DNA of 64,000 bases from Crossaster papposus. Its lineage: Eukaryota > Echinodermata > Asteroidea > Velatida > Solasteridae. A program made the translations under genes and the position numbers. Shown here one piece after another: positions 28,090-39,822 of the stretch. The notes below the pieces were generated by a model that saw only the letters and a program-made list of their open reading frames with translations, was not told the DNA's origin and searched no databases. The stretch lies in the NCBI GenBank assembly GCA_037893245.1, contig JBAIAA010000705.1:170895-234894 (forward strand), given 5' to 3'. The stretch's first letter is position 1. Each line of letters opens with the position of its first letter.

Positions 28090-31000
28090 ACTCTATCTCT
28101 GTCTTCTACCTCTGCTGTTCCTTCTGAGCAGGCGGAGTGAGACACGTGGATATACTCTATCCCTGTTTTCTACCTCCGCTGTTCCTTCTGAGCAGGCTGA
28201 GTGAGGTGTAGATCAGACACGTGGATATACTCTATCTCTGTCTTCTACCTCTACTGTTCCTTCTGAGCGGGGTGAGGTGTAGATCACACACTGTGGATAT
28301 ACTCTAACTCTGTCTTCTACCTTTGCTGTTCCTTCTGAGCAGGCTGAGTGAGACACGTGGATATACTCTATCTCTGTCTTCTACCTCTGCTGTTCCTTCT
28401 GAGCAGGCTGAGTGAGGTGTAGATCAGACACGTGGATATACTCTATCTCTGTCTTCTACCTCTGCTGTTCCTTCTGAGCAGGCTGAGTGAGGTGTAGATC
28501 AGACACGTGGATTACTCTATCTCTGTCTTCTACCTCTGCCGTTCCTTCTGAGCAGGCTGAGTGAGACACGTGGATATACTCTATCTCTGTCTTCTACTTC
28601 TGCTGTTCCTGCTGAGCAGGCTGAGTGAGGTGTAGATCAGACACGTGGATATACTCTATCTCTGTCTTCTACCTCTACTGTTCCTTCTGAGCAGGCTGAG
28701 TGAGGTGTAGATCAGACACGTGGATATACTCTATCTCTGTCTTCTACCTCTGCTGTTCCTTCTGAGCAGGCTGAGTGAGGTGTAGATCAGACACGTGTAT
28801 ATACTTTATCTCTGTCTTCTACCTCTGCTGTTCGTTCTGAGCAGGCTGAGTGAGGTGTAGATCAGACACGTGGATATATTATATCTCTGCCTTCTACCTC
28901 TGCTGTTCCTTCTGAGCAGGCTGAGTGAGGTGGAGCTAAGACACGTGGATATACTCTATCTCTGTCTTCTACCTCTGCTGTTCCTTCTGAGCAGGCAGAG
29001 TGAGACAGGTGGATATACTCTATCTCTGTCTTCTACCTCTGCTGTTCCTTCTGAGCAGGCTGAGTGAGACACGTGGATATACTCTATATGTGTCTTATAC
29101 CTCTGCTGTTCCTTCTGAGCAGGCTGAGTGAGACACGTGGATATACTCTATCTCTGTCTTCTACCTCTGCTGATCCTTCTGGGCAGGCTGAATGAGGTGT
29201 AGATCAGACACGTGGATATACTCTATCTCTGTCTTCTACCTCTGCCGTTCCTTCTGAGCAGGCTGAGTGAGACATGTGGATATACTCTATCTCTGTCTTC
29301 TACCTCTACTGTTCCTTCTGAGCAGGCTGAGTGAGGTGTAGATCAGACACATGGATATACTCTATCTCTGTCTTCTACCTCTGCTGTTCCTTCTGAGCTG
29401 GCTGAGTGAGACACGTGGATATACTCTATCTCTGTCTTCTACCTCTGCTGTTCCTTCTGAGCAGGCAGAGTGAGACACGTGGATATACTCTATCTCTGTC
29501 TTCTACCTCTGTAGTTCCTTCTGAGCAGGCTGAGTGAGACACGTGGATATACTATATATGTGTCTTATACCTCTGCTGTTTCTTTTGAGCAGGCTGAGTG
29601 AGGTGTAGATCAGACACGTGGATATACTCTATCTCTGTCTTCTACCTCTGCTGTTCCTTCTAAGCAGGCTGAGTGAGACACGTGGATATACTCTATCTCT
29701 GTCTTCTACCTCTGCTGTTTCTTCTGAGCAGGCTGAGTGAGGTGTAGATATACTCTATCTCTGTCTTCTACCTCTGCTGATCCTTCTGGGCAGGCTGAGT
29801 GAGGTGTAGATCAGACACGTGGATATACTCTATCTCTGTCTTCTACCTCTGCCGTTCCTTCTGAGCAGGCTGAGTGAGACACGTGGATATACTCTATCTC
29901 TGTCTGCTACCTCTACTGTTCCTTCTGAGCAGGCTGAGTGAGGTGTCGATCAGACACATGGATATACTCTATATCTGTCTTCTACCTCTGCTGTTCCTTT
30001 TGAGCAGGCTGAGTGAGACACGTGGATATACCCTCTCTCTGTCTTCTAACTCTGCTGTTCATTCTGAGCAGGCTGAGTGAGACACGTGGATATACTCTAT
30101 CTCTGTCTTCTACCTCTGCTGGTCCTTCTGAGCAGGCTGAGTGAGGTGTAGATCAGACACGTGGATATACTATATCTCTGTCTTCTACCTCTGCTGTTCC
30201 TTCTGAGCAGGCTGAGTGAGGTGTAGATCAGATACGTGGATATACTCTATCTCTGTCTTCTACCTCTGCCGTTCCTTCTGAGCAGGCTGAGTGAGACACG
30301 TGGATATACTCTATCTCTGTCTTCTACCTCTACTGTTCCTTCTGAGCAGGCTGAGTGAGGTGTAGATCAGACACGTGGATATACTCTATCTCTGTCTTCT
30401 ACCTCTGCTGTTCCTTCTGAGCAGGCTGAGTGAGGTGTAGATCAGACACGTGTATATACTTTATATCTGTATTCTACCTCTGCTGGTCCTTCTGAGCAGG
30501 CTGAGTGAGGTGTAGATCAGACACGTGGATATACTCTATCTCTGTCTTCTACCTCTGCCGTTCCTTCTGAGCAGGCTGAGTGAGACACGTGGATATTCCC
30601 TATCTCTGTCTTCTACCTCTACTGTTCCTTCTGAGCAGGCTGAGTGAGGTGTAGAGCAGACACGTGGATATACTCTACCTCTGTCTTCTACCTCTGCTGT
30701 TCCTTCTGAGCAGGCTGAGTGAGGTGTAGATCAGACACGTGGATATATTATATCTCTGCCTTCTACCTCTGCTGTTCCTTCTGAGCAGGCTGAGTGAGGT
30801 GGAGCTAAGACACGTGGATATACTCTATCTCTATCTTCTACCTCTGCTGTTCCTTCTGAGCAGGCAGAGTGAGACACGTGGATATACTCTATCTCTGTCT
30901 TCTACCTCTGTAGTTCCTTCTGAGCAGGCTGAGTGAGACACGTGGATATACTCTATATGTGTCTTATACCTCTGCTGTTCCTTCTGAGCAGGCTGAGTGA

Positions 31001-34000
31001 GACACGATATACTCTATCTCTGTATTCTACCTCTGCTGATCCTTCTGGGCAGGCTGAGTGAGGTGTAGATCAGACACGTGGATATACTCTATCTCTGTCT
31101 TCTACCTCTGCCGTTCCTTCTGAGCAGGCTGATTGAGACACGTGGATATACTCTATCTCTGTCTTCTCCCTCTACTGTTCCTTCTGAGCAGGCTGAGTGA
31201 GGTGTAGATCAGACACATGGATATACTATATCTCTGTCTTCTACCTCTGCTGTTCCTTCTGAGCAGGCTGAGTGAGACACGTGGATATACTCTATCTCTG
31301 TCTTCTACCTCTGCTGTTCCTTCTGAGCAGGCTGAGTGAGACACGTGGATATACTCTATCTCTGTCTTCTATCTCTGCTGTTCCTTCTGAGCAGGCTGAG
31401 TGAGGTGTAGATCAAACACGTGGATATACTCATCTCTGTCTTCTACCTCTGCTGTTTCTTTTGAGCAGGCTGAGTGAGGTGTAGATCAGACACGTGGATA
31501 TACTCTATCTCTGTCTTCTACCTCTGCTCTCCCTTCTAAGCAGACTGAGTGAGACACGTGGATATACTCTATCTCTGTCTTCTACCTCTGTTGTTTCTTC
31601 TGAGCAGGCTGAGTGAGGTGTAGATATACTCTATCTCTGTCTTCTACCTCTGCTGTTCCTTCTGAGCAGGCGGAGTGAGACACGTGGATATACTCTATCC
31701 CTGTTTTCTACCTCTGCTGTTCCTTCTGAGCAGGCTGAGTGAGGTGTAGATCAGACACGTGGATATACTCTATCTCTGTCTTCTACCTCTACTGTTCCTT
31801 CTGAGCGGGGTGAGGTGTAGATCACACACTGTGGATATACTCTAACTCTGTCTTCTACCTTTGCTGTTCCTTCTGAGCAGGCTGAGTGAGACACGTGGAT
31901 ATACTCTATCTCTGTCTTCTACCTATGCTGTTCCTTCTGAGCAGGCTGAGTGAGGTGTAGATCAGACACGTGGATATACTCTATCTCTGTCTTCTACCTC
32001 TGCTGTTCCTTCTGAGCAGGCTGAGTGAGGTGTAGATCAGACACGTGGATTACTCTATCTCTGTCTTCTACCTCTGCCGTTCCTTCTGAGCAGGCTGAGT
32101 GAGACACGTGGATATACTCTATCTCTGTCTTCTACTTCTGCTGTTCCTGCTGAGCAGGCTGAGTGAGGTGTAGATCAGACACGTGGATATACTCTATCTC
32201 TGTCTTCTACCTCTACTGTTCCTTCTGAGCAGGCTGAGTGAGGTGTAGATCAGACACGTGGATATACTCTATCTCTGTCTTCTACCTCTGCTGTTCCTTC
32301 TGAGCAGGCTGAGTGAGGTGTAGATCAGACACGTGTATATACTTTATCTCTGTCTTCTACCTCTGCTGTTCGTTCTGAGCAGGCTGAGTGAGGTGTAGAT
32401 CAGACACGTGGATATATTATATCTCTGCCTTCTACCTCTGCTGTTCCTTCTGAGCAGGCTGAGTGAGGTGGAGCTAAGACACGTGGATATACTCTATCTC
32501 TGTCTTCTACCTCTGCTGTTCCTTCTGAGCAGGCAGAGTGAGACACGTGGATATACTCTATCTCTGTCTTCTACCTCTGCTGTTCCTTCTGAGCAGGCTG
32601 AGTGAGACACGTGGATATACTCTATATGTGTCTTATACCTCTGCTGTTTCTTCTGAGCAGGCTGAGTGAGACACGTGGATATACTCTATCTCTGTCTTCT
32701 ACCTCTGCTGATCCTTCTGGGCAGGCTGAATGAGGTGTAGATCAGACACGTGGATATACTCTATCTCTGTCTTCTACCTCTGCCGTTCCTTCTGAGCAGG
32801 CTGAGTGAGACATGTGGATATACTCTATCTCTGTCTTCTACCTCTACTGTTCCTTCTGAGCAGGCTGAGTGAGGTGTAGATCAGACACATGGATATACTC
32901 TATCTCTGTCTTCTACCTCTGCTGTTCCTTCTGAGCTGGCTGAGTGAGACACGTGGATATACTCTATCTCTGTCTTCTACCTCTGCTGTTCCTTCTGAGC
33001 AGGCAGAGTGAGACACGTGGATATACTCTATCTCTGTCTTCTACCTCTGTAGTTCCTTCTGAGCAGGCTGAGTGAGACACGTGGATATACTATATATGTG
33101 TCTTATACCTCTGCTGTTTCTTTTGAGCAGGCTGAGTGAGGTGTAGATCAGACACGTGGATATACTCTATCTCTGTCTTCTACCTCTGCTGTTCCTTCTA
33201 AGCAGGCTGAGTGAGACACGTGGATATACTCTATCTCTGTCTTCTACCTCTGCTGTTTCTTCTGAGCAGGCTGAGTGAGGTGTAGATATACTCTATCTCT
33301 GTCTTCTACCTCTGCTGATCCTTCTGGGCAGGCTGAGTGAGGTGTAGATCAGACACGTGGATATACTCTATCTCTGTCTTCTACCTCTGCCGTTCCTTCT
33401 GAGCAGGCTGAGTGAGACACGTGGATATACTCTATCTCTGTCTGCTACCTCTACTGTTCCTTCTGAGCAGGCTGAGTGAGGTGTCGATCAGACACATGGA
33501 TATACTCTATATCTGTCTTCTACCTCTGCTGTTCCTTTTGAGCAGGCTGAGTGAGACACGTGGATATACCCTATCTCTGTCTTCTACCTCTGCTGTTCAT
33601 TCTGAGCAGGCTGAGTGAGACACGTGGATATACTCTATCTCTGTCTTCTACCTCTGCTGGTCCTTCTGAGCAGGCTGAGTGAGGTGTAGATCAGACACGT
33701 GGATATACTATATCTCTGTCTTCTACCTCTGCTGTTCCTTCTGAGCAGGCTGAGTGAGGTGTAGATCAGATACGTGGATATACTCTATCTCTGTCTTCTA
33801 CCTCTGCCGTTCCTTCTGAGCAGGCTGAGTGAGACACGTGGATATACTCTATCTCTGTCTTCTACCTCTACTGTTCCTTCTGAGCAGGCTGAGTGAGGTG
33901 TAGATCAGACACGTGGATATACTCTATCTCTGTCTTCTACCTCTGCTGTTCCTTCTGAGCAGGCTGAGTGAGGTGTAGATCAGACACGTGTATATACTTT

Positions 34001-34905
34001 ATATCTGTATTCTACCTCTGCTGGTCCTTCTGAGCAGGCTGAGTGAGGTGTAGATCAGACACGTGGATATACTCTATCTCTGTCTTCTACCTCTGCCGTT
34101 CCTTCTGAGCAGGCTGAGTGAGACACGTGGATATTCCCTATCTCTGTCTTCTACCTCTACTGTTCCTTCTGAGCAGGCTGAGTGAGGTGTAGAGCAGACA
34201 CGTGGATATACTCTACCTCTGTCTTCTACCTCTGCTGTTCCTTCTGAGCAGGCTGAGTGAGGTGTAGATCAGACACGTGGATATATTATATCTCTGCCTT
34301 CTACCTCTGCTGTTCCTTCTGAGCAGGCTGAGTGAGGTGGAGCTAAGACACGTGGATATACTCTATCTCTATCTTCTAACTCTGCTGTTCCTTCTGAGCA
34401 GGCAGAGTGAGACACGTGGATATACTCTATCTCTGTCTTCTACCTCTGTAGTTCCTTCTGAGCAGGCTGAGTGAGACACGTGGATATACTCTATATGTGT
34501 CTTATACCTCTGCTGTTCCTTCTGAGCAGGCTGAGTGAGACACGTGGATATACTCTATCTCTGTATTCTACCTCTGCTGATCCTTCTGGGCAGGCTGAGT
34601 GAGGTGTAGATCAGACACGTGGATATACTCTATCTCTGTCTTCTACCTCTGCCGTTCCTTCTGAGCAGGCTGATTGAGACACGTGGATATACTCTATCTC
34701 TGTCTTCTACCTCTACTGTTCCTTCTGAGCAGGCTGAGTGAGGTGTAGATCAGACACATGGATATACTATATCTCTGTCTTCTACCTCTGCTGTTCCTTC
34801 TGAGCAGGCTGAGTGAGACACGTGGATATACTCTATCTCTGTCTTCTACCTCTGCTGTTCCTTCTGAGAAGGCTGAGTGAGACACGTGGATATACTCTAT
34901 CTCTG
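28090..34905. repeat. Higher-order repeat, period 3538 bp
   Basis: GGCGGAGTGA lies at 28131 and 31669, the TATATTATATC unit at 28870/32408 and again at 30739/34277, and the TGTCGATCAG variant near 29945 and 33483. This is the largest clean tandem block in the array (about 3.5 kb, then about 3.24 kb of the second copy before divergence near 34905). Small differences exist, such as a short deletion at GACACGATATAC near 31002 and scattered substitutions. This pair is therefore slightly older than the 1332-bp pair next to it. Confidence 0.85.
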
Positions 34906-35154
34906 TCTTCTACCTCTGCTGGTCCTTCTGAGCAGGCTGAGTGAGGTGTAGATCAGACACGTGGATATACTATATCTCTGTCTTCTACCTCTGCTGTTTC
35001 TTCTGAGCAGGCTGAGTGAGGTGTAGATCAGACACGTGGATATACTCTATCTCTGTCTTCTACCTCTGCCGTTCCTTCTGAGCAGGCTGAGTGAGACACG
35101 TGGATATACTCTATATCTGTCTTCTACCTCTGCTGTTCCTTCTAAGCAGGCTGA

Positions 35155-37860
35155 GTGAGACACATGGATATACTCTATCTCTGTCTTCTACCTCTGTTGT
35201 TTCTTCTGAGCAGGCTGAGTGAGGTGTAGATATACTCTATCTCTGTCTTCTACCTCTGCTGTTCCTTCTGAGCAGGCTGAGTGAGACACGTGGATATACT
35301 CTATATCTGTCTTCTACCTCTGCTGTTCCTTCTGAGCAGGCTGAGTGAGGTGTAGATCAGACACGTGGATATACTCTATCTCTGTCTTCTACCTCTACTG
35401 TTCCTTCTGAGCGGGGTGAGGTGTAGATCACACACTGTGGATATACTCTATCTCTGTCTTCTACCTTTGCTGTTCCTTCTGAGCAGGCTGAGTGAGACAC
35501 GTGGATATACTCTATCTCTGTCTTCTACCTCTGCTGTTCCTTCTGAGCAGGCTGAGTGAGGTGTAGATCAGACACGTGGATATACTCTATCTCTGTCTTC
35601 TACCTCTGCTGTTCCTTCTGAGCAGTCTGAGTGAGGTGTAGATCAGACACGTGGATATACTCTATCTCTGTCTTCTTCCTCTGCCGTTCCTTCTGAGCAG
35701 GCTGAGTGAGACACGTGGATATACTCTATCTCTGTCTTCTACTTCTGATGTTCCTTCTGAGCAGGCTGAGTGAGGTGTAGATCAGACACGTGGATATACT
35801 CTATCTCTGTCTTCTACCTCTACTGTTCCTTCTGAGCAGGCTGAGTGAGGTGTAGATCAGACACGTGGATATACTCTATCTCTGTCTTCTACCTCTGCCG
35901 TTCCTTCTGAGCAGGCTGAGTGAGGTGTAGATCAGACACGTGTATATACTTTATCTCTGTCTTCTACCTCTGATGTTCCTTCTGAGCAGGCTGAGTGAGG
36001 TGTAGATCAGACACGTGGATATATTATATCTCTGCCGTCTACCTCTGCTGTTCCTTCTGAGCAGGCTTAGTGAGGTGGAGCTAAGACACGTGGATATACT
36101 CTATCTCTGTCTTCTACCTCTGCTGTTCCTTCTGAGCAGGCAGAGTGAGACACGTGGATATACTCTATCTCTGTCTTCTACCTCTGCTGTTCCTTCTGAG
36201 CAGGCTGAGTGAGACACGTGGATATACTCTATATGTGTCTTATACCTCTGCTGTTCCTTCTGAGCAGGCTGAGTGAGACACGTGGATATACTCTATCTCT
36301 GTCTTCTACCTCTGCTGATCCTTCTGGGCAGGCTGAATGAGGTGTAGATCAGACACGTGGATATACTCTATCTCTGTCTTCTACCTCTGCCGTTCCTTCT
36401 GAGCAGGCTGAGTGAGACACGTGGATATACTCTATCTCTGTCTTCTACCTCTACTGTTCCTTCTGAGCAGGCTGAGTGAGGTGTAGATCAGACACATGGA
36501 TATACTCTATCTCTGTCTTCTACCTCTGTTGTTTCTTCTGAGCAGGCTGAGTGAGGTGTAGATATACTCTATCTCTGTCTTCTACCTCTGCTGTTCCTTC
36601 TGAGCAGGCTGAGTGAGACACGTGGATATACTCTATCTCTGTCTTCTACCTCTGCTGTTCCTTCTGAGCAGGCTGAGTGAGGTGTAGATCAGACACGTGG
36701 ATATACTCTATCTCTGTCTTCTACCTCTACTGTTCCTTCTGAGCGGGGTGAGGTGTAGATCACACACTGTGGATATACTCTATCTCTGTCTTCTACCTTT
36801 GCTGTTCCTTCTGAGCAGGCTGAGTGAGACACGTGGATATACTCTATCTCTGTCTTCTACCTCTGCTGTTCCTTCTGAGCAGGCTGAGTGAGGTGTAGAT
36901 CAGACACGTGGATATACTCTATCTCTGTCTTCTACCTCTGCTGTTCCTTCTGAGCAGTCTGAGTGAGGTGTAGATCAGACACGTGGATATACTCTATCTC
37001 TGTCTTCTTCCTCTGCCGTTCCTTCTGAGCAGGCTGAGTGAGACACGTGGATATACTCTATCTCTGTCTTCTACTTCTGATGTTCCTTCTGAGCAGGCTG
37101 AGTGAGGTGTAGATCAGACACGTGGATATACTCTATCTCTGTCTTCTACCTCTACTGTTCCTTCTGAGCAGGCTGAGTGAGGTGTAGATCAGACACGTGG
37201 ATATACTCTATCTCTGTCTTCTACCTCTGCCGTTCCTTCTGAGCAGGCTGAGTGAGGTGTAGATCAGACACGTGTATATACTTTATCTCTGTCTTCTACC
37301 TCTGATGTTCCTTCTGAGCAGGCTGAGTGAGGTGTAGATCAGACACGTGGATATATTATATCTCTGCCGTCTACCTCTGCTGTTCCTTCTGAGCAGGCTT
37401 AGTGAGGTGGAGCTAAGACACGTGGATATACTCTATCTCTGTCTTCTACCTCTGCTGTTCCTTCTGAGCAGGCAGAGTGAGACACGTGGATATACTCTAT
37501 CTCTGTCTTCTACCTCTGCTGTTCCTTCTGAGCAGGCTGAGTGAGACACGTGGATATACTCTATATGTGTCTTATACCTCTGCTGTTCCTTCTGAGCAGG
37601 CTGAGTGAGACACGTGGATATACTCTATCTCTGTCTTCTACCTCTGCTGATCCTTCTGGGCAGGCTGAATGAGGTGTAGATCAGACACGTGGATATACTC
37701 TATCTCTGTCTTCTACCTCTGCCGTTCCTTCTGAGCAGGCTGAGTGAGACACGTGGATATACTCTATCTCTGTCTTCTACCTCTACTGTTCCTTCTGAGC
37801 AGGCTGAGTGAGGTGTAGATCAGACACATGGATATACTCTATCTCTGTCTTCTACCTCTG
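35155..37860. repeat. Higher-order repeat, period 1332 bp, two copies plus start of a third, ending the array
   Basis: CACATGG occurs at 35161, 36493 and 37825. The CTGCCGTCTACC unit (36015/37347), the TCTTCTTCCTC unit and the TCTGATGTTCC unit are also 1332 bp apart. A third copy has just begun when the array breaks off after CTACCTCTG at 37860, and non-satellite sequence follows with no degenerate transition. Confidence 0.88.
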
Positions 37861-38532
37861 CACATTTGCTGCACTGCTGACAATCCCCCTATCCCTCACA
37901 GAACTCCTGTGATAGAAAGCATACAGTTGCTTCAGTGTTGTCTTGAACTGTCGAACTGAAGGAATTTTATCTCCTGCATGAGACACTGCCAGGTTGAATT
38001 TATGTGCAGCACAGTGTTGCCCAACTGCCCTTGCAATGGGCCAATTCGATTATTTTTTTCACTGCCCCATTTTCCCTTCCTGTCAGCACTGCTGCACCGT
38101 CTGTGCCAATGCCCCTCAGCTTTGCATACTGCAAGCCATTGCTTTTAATATATCCCGTCACTTTCTGGCATATGTTGTCAGCATTGAGAGTCACGAAACA
38201 ATCACTGGTATCTTTGGCAGCAATGGCATGTTCCTCACCAAGCTGAATGTTCTCCTCCGCATCACTGTCAGTATCACTGTTTTCATTGCTGAGTTCAGTT
38301 TCTTGTCCGTCCGCTCCTTCCTTGTTAGATTTTGATGTGATCAAACAATCCAATATTTTCAGGTATCGCACACATACATCACCATTCTTTGTGATGAATC
38401 GAGCATCGATAACCATTTGTTCGATTACGAACAGTATGTTGTTTCATCAAACATCAGTGAAAAGTTTCTGCTCTCCTTCAATTCTTCTAAAATCTCTGTT
38501 TCAATGACTTCGCTCATACACTTCAGAAATTT
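37861..38532 (-). pseudogene. hAT-type transposase fragment (ZNF862/DUF4371-like), frameshifted and truncated
   Basis: Read from 38532 downward, three frames together resemble the central part of a hAT-family transposase, the RNase-H-like domain type found in ZNF862/ZMYM-like proteins. The first frame ends in FSLMFDETT, with the family's first catalytic-type aspartate. The second (38416-38000, about 138 residues) holds a serine/aspartate-rich insert near residues 42-56 and GIGTDGAAVLTGRENGA, with the second conserved aspartate. The third, below about 38020, contains HCAAHKFNLA, the Cys/His motif, and then a LKQLYAFYH stretch. Frameshifts near 38420 and 38015 and a stop make it non-functional. 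The N-terminal zinc finger and C-terminal dimerisation region are missing. The low end is cut by the minisatellite at 37861, and the high end runs into a short repeat at 38533. Family assignment rests on recalled motifs. Confidence 0.8.
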
Positions 38533-38533
38533 C

Positions 38534-38906
38534 CAGACAACCCAAAACCGTCACTCCCATTAATATACTGCCCTATGTTGATTGTAATGAACCTAACACG
38601 TGATGACGCCATGCCGACCTTGCGTCCGCGCAGCTAGGCATCCCAGACAACCGAAAACCGTCACTCCCATAACTTGCTTAATATACCGCCCTTACGCCCT
38701 ATGTTGATTGTAATGAACCTAACAAGTGATGACGCCATGTCGACCTCGCATCCACGCATCCAGGCATCCCAAACAACCCAAAACCGTCACTTCCATAACT
38801 CGCTTCCTATACTGCCCTCTGTTGATTGTAATGAGCCAACACGTGATGACACCATGCCGACCTCGCATCCGCGCATCCGCGCATCCAGACAACCCAAAGC
38901 TCCACC
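38534..38906. repeat. Short tandem repeat, 110-126 bp units, about 3.2 copies
   Basis: Copies begin with CAGACAACCCAAAACCGTCA or close variants at 38534, 38644, 38770 and (partial) 38886. Each full copy carries CCCTATGTTGATTGTAATGA or similar, then CACGTGATGACGCCATG or a variant, then a GCATCCGCGCATCC-type run. Units are 110, 126 and 116 bp and visibly diverged, so this cluster is older than the two large arrays. The open frames crossing it are repeat by-products. It sits exactly between the hAT remnant and the LINE 3' part, with its partial fourth copy abutting the LINE side. Confidence 0.85.
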
Positions 38907-38944
38907 TCACTTGTAAATGATTCGCTGTGTTGCACCCTCTGTTG

Positions 38945-39822
38945 TTGGTTATTCCATACACGCTTAGAAAGGCGCCCAAATGTAGAAGCAGCCCTTCCAA
39001 GCCGAACAGAGATTTCCAGGTCAAGAGTAGCGTTGGAGGTAATTGTAGAGGTATGCGAACTTGTTTACTCGGTCCAGTGTAGTGTCATTGACGGTGAACT
39101 GGTGGTTGTCAAGTAGCTCAGAGGACAGGATCACAGTCTTCTTCAGGCTGATAGTTAATCCAAAGTCGGCACAGGACCGTGAGAACCCATCAAGCAGCTC
39201 CTGAAGTTGACTGGGACTGTTTGCACATAGTGCTGCATCATCAGCATAAAGTACCGGTAGTTCTCTAGTTACGAAATGTTGCACTCTGGTTTTTGCTTTG
39301 AAGCGAGATACACTGAAGAAATTACCGTCATCCCTTGTAAGAAGTGATACTCCAGTAGAGGCAGGTAGATTGATGAAGGCCCTCCGAAACATGAAGGAGA
39401 AGTATACACCAAACAGCGTCGGAGCCAATACGCACCCCTGCTTGACTCCTCTATTGATCGGAAATGTGTCAGATAGATCGCCATCATACTGAACACAACC
39501 CTGCATCCCCTCATGAAAGGATCTTATCAGAGATAGTAGAGTTGGTGGGCAACCTGCCTTCTGAAGGACAACAAATAGAGATTGGCGATCGACAAGATCA
39601 AATGCCTTTGTTAGATCCACAAAAGCTAAGTGCAGCTGGTTGTTGCTGTTCACGAGCTTTTTCCTGCAGTTGCCTCAGTGAGAATATCATGTCTGTTGTT
39701 GATCGACCTGCTCTGAACCCGCATTGCGCTTCTGGGTAGATCTCCTCCGCAAGAACTTGTAAACGGGCAAGAATCAGCCGAGCTAGCAGTTTCCCAGTGA
39801 CACTCAGGAGAGAGATACCTCT
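38945..39822 (-). pseudogene. Non-LTR retrotransposon ORF2, reverse transcriptase palm/thumb part (C-terminal half)
   Basis: On the minus strand from 39822 downward the reading starts RGISLLSVTGKLLARL and QCGFRAGRSTTD. It then shifts frame near 39652 into a 210-residue open stretch (39653-39021). That stretch has AFVDLTKAFD (residues 10-19), GVKQGCVLAPTLF (69-81), the catalytic YADD (136-139) and GLTISLKKT. A second shift near 39040 leads to a thumb-like SNATLDLEISVRLGRAASTF and KRVWNN. This is the RVT_1 domain of a jockey/CR1-like LINE. It would make cDNA from its own RNA at a nicked target. Similarity stops near 38945, so the C-terminal end and 3' UTR are missing. It is continuous with the minus-strand fragment at 41941-42634, from which it is separated by a 2.12-kb insert. 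The frameshifts make it inactive. The exact clade is not assigned. Confidence 0.9.

Larger units (their letters stand above)
1..37860. repeat. 64/75-bp minisatellite array, about 540-550 units, with higher-order structure
   Basis: The whole stretch is head-to-tail copies of one unit that starts GACACGTGGATATACTC, runs through a pyrimidine-rich middle (CTGTCTTCTACCTCTGCTG) and ends GAGCAGGCTGAGTGA. Successive GACACGTGG starts are 64 bp apart (for example 546 to 610), or 75 bp apart when the 11-bp module GGTGTAGATCA is added (1661 to 1736). The unit count is an estimate from length. The array is already running at base 1, so its left end lies outside the window. It ends mid-unit at 37860. Short open frames of about 65 residues recur because three 64-bp units give a 192-bp repeat; they move with the units and have no gene-like context. 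Satellite identity is certain. Any function is unknown. Confidence 0.97.

Noticed and set aside
1816..37544. Dozens of near-identical 63-68 residue open frames with a leucine-rich, signal-peptide-like start
   Set aside because: They track the 64-bp unit (three units return to frame), recur wherever the same unit variants recur, and have no independent coding context. They are satellite periodicity, not genes.
1..37860. CRISPR array reading of the regular repeats
   Set aside because: There are no unique spacers between repeats, the units abut directly, and there are no cas genes. The context is eukaryotic.
37994..38507. Plus-strand open frames over the hAT fragment
   Set aside because: They are shadows. 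The minus strand carries the conserved transposase motifs.
38674..39024. Open frames on both strands of about 64-101 residues
   Set aside because: They run through the 110-126 bp tandem repeat and repeat themselves with it. No domain is visible.
39269..39739. Alternative frames over the reverse transcriptase
   Set aside because: They overlap the YADD-containing frame and lack any motif of their own. Only the part above 39653 holds real LINE coding sequence, in the minus-strand frame described for the LINE.
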